From contig NC_088323.1 in assembly GCF_910592395.1 (NCBI RefSeq), positions 2,046,001-2,110,000 of the forward strand: DNA of 64,000 nucleotides, given 5' to 3'. Source of the stretch: Lineus longissimus (Eukaryota > Nemertea > Pilidiophora > Heteronemertea > Lineidae). The translations under genes were made by a program, and so were the position numbers. Shown in pieces: positions 12,079 to 25,400 of this stretch; the first letter of the stretch is position 1, and each line of letters starts with the position of its first letter. The notes under the pieces are model-generated. The model saw nothing but the letters and a program-made list of their open reading frames with translations. It had not been told where the DNA came from and did no database searches.

Positions 12079-12370
12079 TTAACACAACACCTTCAGCGCC
12101 GAACCACGTCGATCTACGTGGCCCAAATCCCCCTCTTTGAAATGGTTATCGGAGTCTCATGGACTTCCTGAAGGAACTACGCCATCGCCATCTTCAGGGC
12201 AAAGTAGAAACTGAAAATACCAAACCGGTATTTTCAGTTTCTACTTTGCCCTGAAGATGGCGATGGCGTAGTTCTCTCATGAGACTCCGATAACCAGAGG
12301 TAAGTCCGCGAGACTCCGATAACCAGCTCAAAGAGGGGGGATTTGGGCCACGTAGATCTCCGTGGTGTTG
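12079..12370. mobile_element. TTAA-flanked MITE, copy 1
   Basis: It starts TTAACAC and carries CCTTCAGCGCCGAACCACG and a GATCTACGTGG-type end. Inside is a strong hairpin built on GAACTACGCCATCGCCATC. The right end is degraded. It lies downstream of the Dickkopf stop codon, probably in its 3' UTR. The copies at 16563 and 56950 belong to the same family. Confidence 0.75.
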
Positions 12371-12784
12371 ATAGTACAAAGGGACAGCGCCATCTAGAGG
12401 ACAGAGAGTCCATTGCCTCTTGCATGTTTTGTTCTCGGGGACACAAGATTAATACAGATTATTTAGAACTCATATCGAAGACAGTGAGGCATAACTCATG
12501 ATTGCTTATTAATATGAAGTTGAGAGAGAGTATTGTGGAGACTTTCAGTGGATTGGCCACTTTCAAGGGACACAACTACACGGCTCCAGTGAATGATATC
12601 AGCCAAGTCAGTAGGACACCTCCGGAGGTTGATTGAGAATCTACCTTCGACATCACACCATGCTGTTCTGCACTGTTTTAGGATGTTAAGTTACATGAAC
12701 TTTGTAGTGTAGTAAAATGTTGGTACCTACATGTACATGTATTCCGCACATACAGGTGGACAGTGTTGTTGTACATAAGAAGCA

Positions 12785-12790
12785 ATTAAA
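12785..12790 (+). promoter_or_regulatory. Candidate poly(A) signal for the Dickkopf gene
   Basis: ATTAAA followed by T/GT-rich sequence. It is nearly 900 bases beyond the stop codon, so it would imply a long 3' UTR that includes MITE copy 1. Confidence 0.35.
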
Positions 12791-12799
12791 GGTAAAAAT

Positions 12800-14322
12800 T
12801 TGAATTTGTTGTTTGTTTCTTATGTACATGTATATGACGACTCACTCCTCCATTGTTTGAGTTTGCACTGAAAAGGGACTGTTTAAAGAAGCATTGAAAA
12901 CAACTCGTTTCATTATCAGAGGGATTGAATTTATTTTACAGTACCGGTCAAGAATCATCTTGCAAAGGAGATCAAAAACCAAATTCCTTATCAATGCATG
13001 TATGACCCAAATATAAGTTATAACCAAGAATGTGTGCAGTTCTGGCATTGGCAGTCATGATAGTTTTCAGCAAGCAATACAGTGGAACCTCCTGTACGTG
13101 AAACCTCAGAACACCCTCTCAACTAAGGACATTGGTTTGGGTCCCAAATTGCTCATTCCTATTCAAAAGGCCCTGTCATCAGGACAAGGACAGGACTTGC
13201 TGGTCCCGAGAGTGCCCTTTAGAGAGAAGTTCCACCATACCAAGGCCTATTATACCTGAGTGTATGACACACACCTCCATTGGCTTATACACGTCAACAT
13301 AGCACATTGTATATTTCAGAACTAGAACTGCACATATTTTTGTTCACCTCATCTCCGAATGACACCAGGCTCTTCCTGCCTATCATCTTTTTTGTTGACC
13401 TCCGCCCATAATCAGCATATAAATGAGGCTCTGACCTACATACCAGGTCACCCCTAATTAGCATAATACCCTCGCCCCTCAATCATATATACAAAGGGCC
13501 TATTTCCTTAGTTGCATCTATACAGGGGGTGGCACCCAAAATCATCTATACAGAGGGTTTCACCCTAAATCATCTACAAGTACACAATGGGGATCACTTG
13601 ATATATCTTACAAAAGGCTCAGTGCCCCAGCATTTCTATACAGTACAGCACACCAGCCCTTTTATAAGTCTCTAAATATGCTGCACTGCCACCTGGGAAG
13701 GGAAGTAGAACTAAAATGTTATGATGTCCATCCCCTCTCCTTATCTTCTTCTCCCATATGACGGTGCCTCATTCTCTATCTGACCTGACCAAGAGTATGA
13801 CCTTCAATTGTGTGTTTATACAAATGACTACATGTACAACCAAATCATTTGGAGAGCGTATGAAGAACGGAAGGTTTGCATTCTATATATCACCTGTAAA
13901 GACATTCTCTTTACTCAAACACAAAGTCAAACAAAACAATTAGGACCACTTCTTCAACGCATTGAGAACGTTTCATGGAAACCTTGACAGTAACATAGAA
14001 CAACTTCACTGAAAACATTCTGGGTGAACTAAGTTGCTGGGTAAGCACTACAAATTTTGGCAAAGGTATCATCCAAGTCAACAAAATATCACAGGAGTAA
14101 AGGAAAAGTTCGAAATCATATCTGAAGGACAAATTATTAACAAATATTTTTGTAGAAAAAAATCTTATTTGATTTACAATCATCGACGTTCAGAGCCTGA
14201 GGGAGTTGCTTTCATCTAATCGCCAAGAGCAAATTGTCAGAAACTCAGCAGGAAATGATACTGAACATCAACAAGTATTTTTTAAAAACTCAAACAATCC
14301 TTCATATCAACCTTTCAAGTGG
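12800..14322. other. Intergenic, nothing recognised
   Basis: AT-rich sequence between the Dickkopf gene and the 44-bp array. I see no gene-like frame or clear repeat. Confidence 0.4.
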
Positions 14323-14323
14323 A

Positions 14324-14961
14324 TGACGTACACAGCACGTCACGTCTTATGTCACCATTCTGGCAGGCGACGTACACAGCACGTCATGTCTTCTGTCACC
14401 ATTCTGGCAGGCGACGTACACAGCACGTCATGTCTTCTGTCACCATTCTGGCAGGCGACGTACACAGCACGTCATGTCTTATGTCACCATTCTGGCAGGC
14501 GACGTACACAGCACGTCACGTCTTATGTCACCATTCTGGCAGGCGACGTACACAGCACGTCACGTCTTATGTCACCATTCTGGCAGGCAACGTACACAGC
14601 ACGTCACGTCTTATGTCACCATTCTGGCAGGCAACGTACACAGCACGTCACGTCTTATGTCACCATTCTGGCAGGCGACGTACACAGCACGTCACGTCTT
14701 ATGTCACCATTCTGGCAGGCGACGTACACAGCACGTCACGTCTTATGTCACCATTCTGGCAGGCGACGTACACAGCACGTCACGTCTTATGTCACCATTC
14801 TGGCAGGCGACGTACACAGCACGTCACGTCTTATGTCACCATTCTGGCAGGCGACGTACACAGCACGTCATGTCTTATGTCACCATTCTGGCAGGCGACG
14901 TACACAGCACGTCATGTCTTATGTCACCATTCTGGCAGGCGACGTACACAGCACGTCATGC
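14324..14961. repeat. 44-bp tandem array, about 14.5 copies
   Basis: The unit begins GACGTACACAGCACGTCACG and ends CACCATTCTGGCAGGC. The copies are nearly identical, with C/T and G/A variants. The array is free of stops in three forward frames, so the apparent 176-252-residue ORFs here are not genes. Each unit carries TGACGTG on the minus strand. Confidence 0.95.
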
Positions 14962-15148
14962 TGAAGTACAATTTTACCCCCAGGCCGCTGTGGCTGGCAA
15001 ATAGTGCAAGATAAGCAAACTGAATACCTCACAACACAAACCCCTCCGGAAAAGTGTCATATGCTTCATGGACTGCCTTTAAAAAAAGGTTTACAAACTA
15101 CTGCTTTCAGGCACCTGTTACTGACAGGCATGTATTACAAGTTGACCA

Positions 15149-15163
15149 CCACTAGGGGGCCTG
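15149..15163 (+). promoter_or_regulatory. CTCF-like motif
   Basis: CCACTAGGGGGCCTG closely matches the remembered CTCF core. This is a motif match only. Confidence 0.35.
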
Positions 15164-15798
15164 AGCGTGCAAAAAGCGCTAGACAATGCAACGTGACCTT
15201 GGTAAAATGACTACTAACTACATGTTGTTTTAAAGGTAATGGTACGAATTGTACATGTGAAGTAATGACTGGTGAGCATGTGACTTCTTCAACCATATTC
15301 CATCTGTACACTGGAATTCTACAAGTTATGGAAATGCTTATACTTTTGGCAAAAAAATGCCAAGATGAGGTCTAAAATGTCGTCGTTACTGCAAGCATAT
15401 ATGATTTAGTATTACAAACCAAACATTACGGGCCAATCACGGATAATTCGGGAAATGAGAAGGGTTCGTCGACAATGATGAAGACTGATCAAACGTTACT
15501 GGCTAGAAACTATTCATCCCACTTTTTAAGTCAGTTAAGACCCCGATAGTAATGAAGAGGTTATTTTGAATGCAATCCATAAGTTTAATAGCTACTACAT
15601 GCAAAAATCAACACACCAGCGCTTAATGCAGAATGGGTATAACTTGGATCCCGAGCTGGGGAGCCCACAATTTATACAGATCCCATGCTTGCAAGGCATT
15701 TCTAGGGAAACAAATCCCGAGCACCAAGGTCCACATATATTTTCATTCCACATTTTAAAATAAACCACCCGTGGTTACAAACTAGTTTCCTATCTTGA

Positions 15799-15851
15799 CA
15801 CTAGAGGGTGCTCTGATTTGTTCGTGAGATGGACCAGAGCCCTCTAGTGGC
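15799..15851. promoter_or_regulatory. Inverted pair of CTCF-like motifs
   Basis: CACTAGAGGGTGC on plus (15799-15811) and GCCACTAGAGGGCTC on minus (15837-15851) face each other 25 bases apart. Both resemble the CTCF core. Confidence 0.3.
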
Positions 15852-16439
15852 GAGATTTAGCAGTCCATCTTGAGACAACAGCCTTTTTCGTGGACGTTTT
15901 ATGAATAATCCACAAATATAAATAACCCCTGACGAGAGAAAATAACGTAATTATGTAGAATCCACATTTTACGCGTACCTCCCATCAGCACCGTTGTAAT
16001 TCACACGATTAGACCTCAGATGTTAGCCAACAGGCATAACCATGTGAATGACAGGATCAAGGACTGAGATGGGGGCAACAATATCTAACGACCCCTATCA
16101 GGGGTCTGTGGTATTATAATCAAACCCATACAATAATCCGAGAGGGAATTTAAAAACAACTGGAACTTTCTCATTGAGAAATCAGCAACCAAATAAATTT
16201 GCCTTCATCTAGAGGATATCTCAAAAAGTGGCTACAGACAACCTTTAATCTTATCCACAATTCTGCCTAATTATCTCAAAGCCCTTTTTGATATTTCATG
16301 TCCCAAAATAACCTACTGGATTTGATTTATCATTATACATTAATGACACTTTGGAAAGCACTGCAAGATGTTGCCCTTTTTTGAGACACCCTGTATTGGC
16401 TCTACATTGTACAATAGCCACATCTATACAATCTTGTCA

Positions 16440-19400
16440 TTACTTCAGCAGTGCATTTCTGGATGACTTTAATTTCTCCAGACGTTTCTGTAGGTGATTG
16501 TTGGCCGTCTGTAACTCCTCAATCTGGACTTGTGCCTCTCGTAACTGAAAAGATATACATAATGAACACCTTCAGCCCCGAACCAATGTGGCCCAAATCC
16601 CCCTCCCCCTTTTGAGCTGGTTATCGGAGTCTCATTCATGAAAGAACTACGCCGTCGCCATCTTCAGGGCAAAGTAGGAACTGAAATGACACGAGGTCTT
16701 CCCAGTTCCTACTTTGCCCTGAAGATGGCGATGGCGCAGTTCTTTCAATGAAGTCATTTAAAGTTCTGAACTACGCCATCGCCATCTTCAGGGCACGGAA
16801 GGAACTGGAAAGACCTCTTCGTCTTTTCAGTTCCTACCTTGCCCTGAAGATGGCGACGGCGTAGTTCTTCCATGATAGTCCATGAGACTCCGATAACCAG
16901 CTCAAAGAGGGGGATTTGGGCCACGCAGATCTACGTGGTTCGGCGCCGAAAGTGTTAAATGCTTAGGCCAAGGAGAGAGATCAGTAAATGCCAATCATGC
17001 AAGAATAAAAAGGCACGTAAATCTTTCCGTGTTTACACAAAAGATAGTTGCTCACCTCTCTCGTTAACTTCCTCTTCTCCTGTTTCAATTCATCCTCCAC
17101 CTTCTCTGCATTATCAGCCGAGACTTTGCATCGCTTTACTTGACTTTCTAACCTCATCACCTAAAACAAACCAAACCACACAAATAAATCTCGGTTTTTT
17201 CTGACGCCAAAGTAGTAAAATTGTAAAATTTATCAAGTAGCTGTAAAGATATCATCAAGACACACTGTGGGGTTAAAAAGGTTGACGTGCGACTTACATT
17301 TCCTTCTAAATTAGTTATATCTTGTTCAGCCTTCTGAAGCTTATATTTATAATCATTCACTTGTTTATTGGCTTCTCCTGGAACAAGAAAGGAACGAGGT
17401 GAGAGAGAGACTAACACGCACAATAAATGGATCAGAAGAACAAAGTTATAGCAGAACTTCACCATAACTCAGAAACAAAGCCAAATCTTTGCCAAAGTGA
17501 CAGAAATCCAGAGTGACGCAACGATATATAGATAGAAGCGCCACCTATTTGATTGGTTTCTTTTGGTACTTATCAATCATGCTTCAGTCAGGTTAATAGC
17601 GCACCAGTGGTAAAAGGGGAGAAACAGCTCAGGCAATGGTAGAACGCTGACACGAAGCAACTGCTTTAATCGGTAGAATTCATCAAATTTTTACCGGCGA
17701 GGATTTTCATACTTGCAGGACAAACAGTCAACTACTTTCCAACGAAGTGCATCAAGACAATTAAAACATGTAAACGTGAGTGATTCAGCAAATCATGCGA
17801 AATGTCTTAATTTCGGGATCAAACTCGCACCTGAACTACAATTCATCTTAACAAACTGTCACTGGAGCATGTTGCAGCAACCATGCCAACAAACTTATGT
17901 AACGAGTGACAGCCTGAACGTTAGTATTGAGAAAATATCTGTGTGAATGTCAACGTGAGGGAAATGTACGACATTTAGTCAACAGAGGGATTTTCATTCA
18001 ATGATGGCTGCTGACACTCAAAATGGCATTCAGTGATAACTTCTTCATGTGCTTCTGAAGATGTATGTTCAGCGCATGAAAGGGTTAAACCATCATGCAT
18101 CATACAGGCAGGAGGGTATGAGGTACCTTCCCCTTCCTCAGTTTTAGACCTCGAGTTCTTCTCTGGAACACAATGTGCAAGATGAGGCTATCAGTGAACG
18201 CATGTAGAAACTTTATTCGGAAGGAATGAGTCACTGTAGTGTATAATTTGAAAATTGGGGGCCTTAAGTATACCAGTATTCTCTCATCACTTACACATGG
18301 GTGTCCATTAGATCAAGGAATGCAGTATTCTCTCATCACTTACGCATGGGTGTCCATTAGATCAAGGAATGCAGTATTCTCTCATCACTTACTTTGTATT
18401 TCTAATACTTCCATGTCCGGTCCATTCATTTTTGGCGATTCCGGATGGTTAAACTTTGCGGCTAAGCTATTATGTGCAGTAGCTTCTTCTAGTTCTTCTT
18501 TTAATCTCTTTATCTGCAAGGCAAATCATGAAATATTTCACTTGATGTTGGAAACGCCGCATCAGTTTTATAGACGTTTGTTTAAAGTTTCGCGAGATAT
18601 CCATATTTTACTACAGAACTCTGAGGTGGTAGTGCATATCACTGTCGTTCCTGGCATGGTAATTTACAGGTCCAGTGATGCTGACACCAGCCCAAGATCA
18701 CTCCAAGGCCTCTAAAGATATCTTCTGTTGTTTATTTCAGTTGTGATAATCACACTTACCTCTAGATTTAACTCCCTTTTTTCCTCCAAAAATTTCTTTA
18801 TTCTTTCATCTGAAATGTTCAACACAAAGATGAGTTATTTCAAAACCAACAGTAAATTTATAGTTTCTTTTTTCACAGCGAAAATTGAAACCACGTATCA
18901 AGTTCTCAATGACAACCCTTGAGGTTATCTAATGGATGAGCAGATCTTGATGTTGGAGTTAAGTCAGTGTCTAGGCTGAAACAGTAACATCAGGAAGTGG
19001 CCTTAGCACTGATCAATTCCCGATTCAGTTAAGTTTAATTGGTAGCACCACACTTGTGACACCTTCGCCTCAGAATTCAAACATCTGGATTTAGAGAAAA
19101 GATTAGTAAATTTTGTGCACACATTTTCCCTCTAGGTCAATAAAACATAAACATAAAATATCACTTAACAAGACATTCAATTAGTTCTAGAGATAAATGT
19201 ATCATCAAATGATCAATGATTGGCGTGTTAAAGTTAGTACCAAAAATAGATGACACCAGAGCCTTGTCTGTGTTGAGAAATGTTTGAGATATTCCACCAC
19301 ATCATTTGAGAACTAATCAAGGGACTGGGACGACATTCATAGGACTGATAACTAATGCAATTACCAGTTTACAAGGCTGTAAAAAAAATGTGTTTAGTTG

Positions 19401-22400
19401 ACAACAATCCTGCAGCATCGGTAAGTATTCATTTATGCATTAAAAATGAAACGTGCAACTTCATGACAGTATGTTTTTAGTCGAGCCAAACTGTTGCTCC
19501 TGACCGTCGTCAGTGATATGTCAAGGCAGCCGTGGTTTTGCTTGTTAAAGTAGGATTGTTAGACAGTGGTCAAAACAAAACATTCCTAAATGGAAAGAAT
19601 CATTCTTGGCAACTGCTAAGCAAAATGCAATTCTAATATACCCACAAGCAAACTGCAACATCTCAAGGCCGTTTTTGCTTGAATTATGAAATTGATCAGA
19701 AAATCTTCGTACCAGAGAAGATAGCAAAATGTTTATGGCAAGGACGCGTAGCTTTGTACCTGACATGGCTAGGCTTTATTCATTTGCTTTGACGTTGAAG
19801 AAAAGTACGACTTGAAATCAAATGAAATGATATAGTGAAAATAAATGGATAAAGGACTGTTGCTGAGGATTGCACTTTTAAAGTTATGCAAATATGTCAT
19901 CGCAACATGTCTGACTAGCAAATGAAATAACAGAAAAGAAGCAAAAAACCAGAAAAATATTTCAGCACAAAAGCATGAAATGTTTCACATGACAAGTTAC
20001 TGCAGTCATTCAGTTAATCACTGTTTCGCTTGCCAGGCCACGCCATGCTTTTATACATACCCGGGTCAAGGTCATCGTCAAGAGCTACGATCAATACACA
20101 AGATCAGATGAATGGAGAATCCATTGACGGATAATGAAACTTGTGGCTGCCTAAAACTTTTCAATGATTACACTTACGGTATCTTCAATTTGTGTTTATG
20201 TCAGTGACGTCAGCGAAACCCTCGGGGTCGGACATTATGATATCAAAAATTTTTATCTTGGGACAGCGTCACTGGTTGTTCAGACAGAAGAGAGAGTTAC
20301 ACTATCACCTTTGATACTGTACACCGCCAAAATAAAGGTTTACAGAATTCATACGTCTTTACCTCCCCGATTATATACACTGAAATGGTTGACCAAAGTC
20401 ACCAAACCCGATCTGATATTTCCCTCTTCACAGAGAGGTGGCGCTACTCACCTAACGACCCATCAACTTCCTCCAGTAGCTGCGCCGTCTCTGGAGATAC
20501 CAGTGCCGCTATCCCACCATTCTCATTTTCTTTATCTTCTACGCCTACTAAAACTAAACCATGTTCCTGAAAGAAATCAATTGCTTGGTTAAGCATATAC
20601 ATTGGGTGATATAAATAAAGACTAGCAAATGCTTTTATCTAAATCTCCATGTACATTTACACAAGGCCTTCCTGTACAAAACCGGAGTAAAAGCATTTGC
20701 TAGTCTTTATTCATATCACCCATCGTGTACTTAACATTGACTCAAGACTTTAGAGCCTGTGGCCAATTCAAATGTATGATCACCATGAAATTGTCGGTTC
20801 CTGGTTCTGTTTTCTAGCCAAATCTGGTTACTCTAGCCAAGACAGAGCTGGTGGTTTTTGAGAATAAGACGGGGTTGCTGGCCCTGGTGTCAACAGAGGT
20901 GCTTACCAGACTAATGGTGTATAGCTCTTTTCAAACATTCCAGATTCTGTAGCTTATACCAGATTAAGCCGAACCGACAATCAGTGATCGAGTGAACTGA
21001 ATAAAGAATCAACTTACTTCAATCAATTTATCACGTTGTTTTATTTGTTCTTTTAAGAATTCCACATCACGTTCGAGATCTTTATATGACCTTTTCTGGA
21101 AATCTAAATCCTGCAATGATAAAATATGACAAGTCAGCATTCACAGAACTATGATAGTTGGCATTGGCTGGGCTGGATTGTGACTTTTGCCAAGACACTC
21201 ACTTCCTTTGAAGAGGGGAGAAAATTGGACGCAAGAAAAACGTGGGAGAGCATTGACCTACCCTCGCTTTATCTTTATATTGTCTCATTGCCTCCGTGTA
21301 TCCTTCCTCAAGCTCGTCCACTAAATCCTTAAAATGATCCACTTGATACTTCAAAGTCTGTTTTTCATTATCTAACTGGGCGTTACTCATCGCAGCCTTC
21401 TTGTACTTGTCTTCTAGTTCCTGTATTAATGACTGAAAGAGAGAAGACGAGAAATAAACATCATTTGGTAACTTCTTTGTTGGTTTGCAGTCAATATGGA
21501 TGTTCATCACTTGTCGGTAAGGAGCCTCATGGCCTAGTGGTTAACACTGCTGGCCACCACGCAATAGGGCCCGGGTTCGATCCCGGGGAGAACCCAGGAT
21601 CGAATGTCTGGATGAACCGGCGTGGCTTTCAAGGAACTACAATTCCTGGCTCTTCACAGTCCTTCGAATGAGACTCAAAACCGAGGTTCCTTGTACCTGG
21701 TGTCTATGCCAGGGCAAGCTAAGACCACACCAAGTGAGAAACATGAGTAGCTTGCGTGGACTCTATCTCTCTCGCCAAAGTCGGACCACTAGGCCAATAA
21801 ACCCAATTGGCGCCTAACCGTAGTCGCACGCAGGATACGCTCATCCCGCCTTGGAGGAGGATTACTCCTAGGAGAATGACCCCTCCAAGTGCAGAGCGAA
21901 CGCTGAAGAAGAAGAATCACTTGTCGGTGAGTGACAGAACATCCTTGTCAGACAGTACAAATCCACTGACCACGGCAAATTCACATACCTTTAGATCCAC
22001 CCCTTTGTCATTTTCTATAGAATCCTCACTGCTTCGTCGTGAGCTCGTGAAACTGCTTGTGGACAACTGCCGTACTGTGGAGGGCTGGAAAAGACATGCG
22101 AGAAATATGGTCATTTGTAAACAGCAGATAAAGGGCAGACTTTTTTCCGTGCATGAAGATTGGACTAAAGAGAACTTGTTAGGAGATGAAGGTCTGGCCA
22201 AATATTTCAGAGGAAACTGTGAAAACTTTTTTGATCAACTACATGTACATGATTAGGCTGTAAGTGGATTGTTTGGCTCCATGAGGTATGGTATTATTAG
22301 CATTTCTATATTCTGGACATACATGTGTATGTTTTATTCTTAGATTCAGCACATTCCCAAATAATCCAGTTGTTTGATAAAGTATGACTTCAACAGATTC

Positions 22401-25400
22401 TAACAGTAAGAGTAAGCAATGTCTAAAAGATATATTTATTACTCCCTGCCATCGGTTTTCCATTCCAACCCTACTTGAGGCGTGAAATATATCTTTGATT
22501 TAATGGCCACATCAATCAAATTGGAGCTGCATATTGATATTTTGCAATCATGGTAACTCATTCATCTAATGACATGCACACCACAAGGTACGAATGTGAA
22601 GGAACGGCACATCATTTTCATTAAGGACTTCCCCGTGATGTGCCAGCGAGAAGCATTGAAAGCACCAGGGACAGGCTGTGTCAGGACCAGCTGCAGCTAA
22701 TACAAGCAGGGGTGACATCGTTGTTCCATGGTATCCCAACCTAGATATTTCAAAACAACACCAAATCTTCACAATAACATTCTGACAATATCTTGCATGC
22801 ATAAGGCCGAAGTTACATAGACCTCATTCGTTCATTTCCCAGGACTCATTTTCCCCTTTTGCTTTCATTCCTCGGTGAATGCACGGCCTTGTGACGTGCA
22901 TTCACCGAGGAATGAAAGAAAAACCCGGAAAGTGACTCGTGGTAAATGAACGAATGAGGTCCATGTAACTTCGGCCTAAGGACATCTTTGGCTGTAAGAA
23001 GACACCACTGCGGAGTAAGACCATGCATCGATAAACTCATCCTCTCCCAGCAGGCCTTTGTATCATTCCTACATCCGAATCACCGACTCTGGTTGGGCAA
23101 TGACTCTCTGGCCCCACATGCTCGTGTGAGAGGTCCAATTTCAGCAGCGGGCTTTGTGTGAGAGTATTTCACAAGTGATTCAAAGCCCTGCTATGGGTGG
23201 ATGACAAAACCATGGAATTTGAGTAGCTTGATACATTTCTGTCAAACATACAGGAAGCTAGATAAAAAAAAAATAACGATTTTGGCTCTGTATTGTCTAT
23301 TTCGTGACAAGGCTGGGTATTGACTGACCCTCGTGACATTAAGTTCAACACTTCAGGTATTTTGGACAAAATATAATGTACTCAAATTCTATGCCTGAGA
23401 GAAGAAAAGACTTAAATTTATCTAATTCTTAGTTGACAGAAAACTGAATGATAGATAGACCAGGTCTACTGAAACACTACTTGAGCAGTCTCTTTGATAA
23501 GGGATGTTCATAAAAGTTTGAGTGATCGATCATTCGAGAAGGATATAAAATATCGGGAGTAAAACAATTAACAACCATGCAATTTGCATAATGTATGGTA
23601 ATTTGCATAATGTGTATGTGTTGGGTGATGTGCAGTATTGTTGGGTCTCGTAAGAGGTGGAATTTTGGAGAAACCACTCTCATCAGTTATTCATGTTTGG
23701 TGGCAGGCTGTGCCAAGACAAAGGGTAACCTATACATTTGTGAGAAGGGATCTCAGGATTCCACAGCAGTTGGCAAACCAACCGACATCCCAGTTCTGGG
23801 TAAGATATTCATGTCGTTTACGAATAAAGCAAAATGTCACTACCAGGTATATGCTTGCTGAGACTAATTACACTTAAAACGGACAAAAGCAAAGTATGGG
23901 AAATTCTATGTTCATACGGAAAAATTAGATAATAAACGGACAAAATTTATAGTAAATTGAAATATACGGGAATATATCCATCTCGGTCACGCGACGTTCT
24001 TATTCTTAATCGTCTTATCTGAAAAGGTGATGATGTCCTGAATGATCCTTGTGTAGTCATTAATTTTCAAATTCCTACTAGTTAATCAAATTTAACGAGG
24101 TTGTACGCTAATTCACTCAAATAAGTCAAATTTGTAATTGAAAAAACTCTCATTGGAGTGGGGATCACATCAGTGTTTTACAAATCAATTTTATTACAAA
24201 ATTCTCAAAGTTAACATAAGATACAAACTTAAAATAACCACACAACAGATTTTATACAGAGAACTGTTTCCCATCTTCCAATATCAAATAATAACCTTTT
24301 CGCAGTAACATTTTGCGCATCAAAATAGTATGCCTTGCATAATGCATGTTAAGAGAATAATTTCACGAAATAGGGGAATTTGAGAAACAGTTCCCTTTTT
24401 GAGCCACCATACCAAGGGACCATGGGACCAAGTCCAAGGACCAAGTAAATGAAAATAAAAAAGTTTCCACTCAGATGTTTTGAACAGAGAAAGTTCGAAG
24501 CCTCGGTCATGTAGCCAATGATTCAAATAACTTACTTCCTTGTGAGAGGCTAAAAAATTGTGCGTTTTTCAAAAGGTTTTTATAGGTATTCTATTAAATT
24601 GTCACTTTTCGAAAGATAATATTTGATATTTGTCGCTGCATGACCATGGCTTTAGATGATTTCATCCCAAGTTTGCTAACAGCATGTCTAGATACAGTAC
24701 TGGTCAAAAGTAACCCCCTTTGCCAGATTCAGCTGATATTCGTACAGTTGTGTTTGAAGTACATTTTTCTGGGACTGCAAGATCTGCCATTGGGATGCAA
24801 GGGATGAATACCAGAATGGCATGTCCCGTATCCACTTCATGATGAAACCCCAAAGCTTTCCAAATCCTCCGCTTAACAGGGGGATTTACTTCTGACCAGT
24901 ACAGTACACACACTGTCACACATTTGGGATGAAATGAAAGTTTGATGCATGTCTGTACAATGTGTGGGGTGAACAGTTAGTCGAGAAAAACACTTGCTTC
25001 TGATGCCGTGGATTTTGATTTGACTTTGAAAAATTCCTTTGAGCGTAGCTTGAAGGGAAAAAATGAGAACCAATCAAAAATTGGGAAAGAGAAAAGCAAA
25101 TTTTACGCGTGATATGACTGGATGAATATACCAACTAGTGTGTTGTGATTGGCTGAATGTAATAAGCATGGTTGAAATCTGCTAAAGTAACATGTAGAAT
25201 GTGCAGCACAGAAATTGAGAAGAAGCTGATAATTTGAAAATATATTATAAGAGGTCAGGAATTATTCAAAGGTCGAAGAACCAACTAACTAATTACAAAT
25301 TATATATACAGGGATAAGAAGTGGCCATCTGTGGGTAAAGAATCCATTAAACTGTCAGTCGATGGCATGAATTTCGGTTTAATCATGTATTATGTAATTA

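Larger units (their letters stand above)
14962..16439. other. Intergenic between array and LRRFIP2 3' end
   Basis: No coding sequence seen. The stretch contains the CTCF-like motifs listed separately. TTTAAT at 16244-16249, which is ATTAAA on the minus strand, is a possible poly(A) signal for LRRFIP2 about 190 bases past its stop codon. Confidence 0.4.

Noticed and set aside
14206-15014. Long ORFs of 176-252 residues
   Set aside because: They are read-through of the 44-bp tandem array, open in three frames because the unit lacks stops; the 'protein' is only the repeat.
24536-24549. Possible 14-nt LRRFIP2 microexon
   Set aside because: Its length breaks frame between two phase-0 exons.
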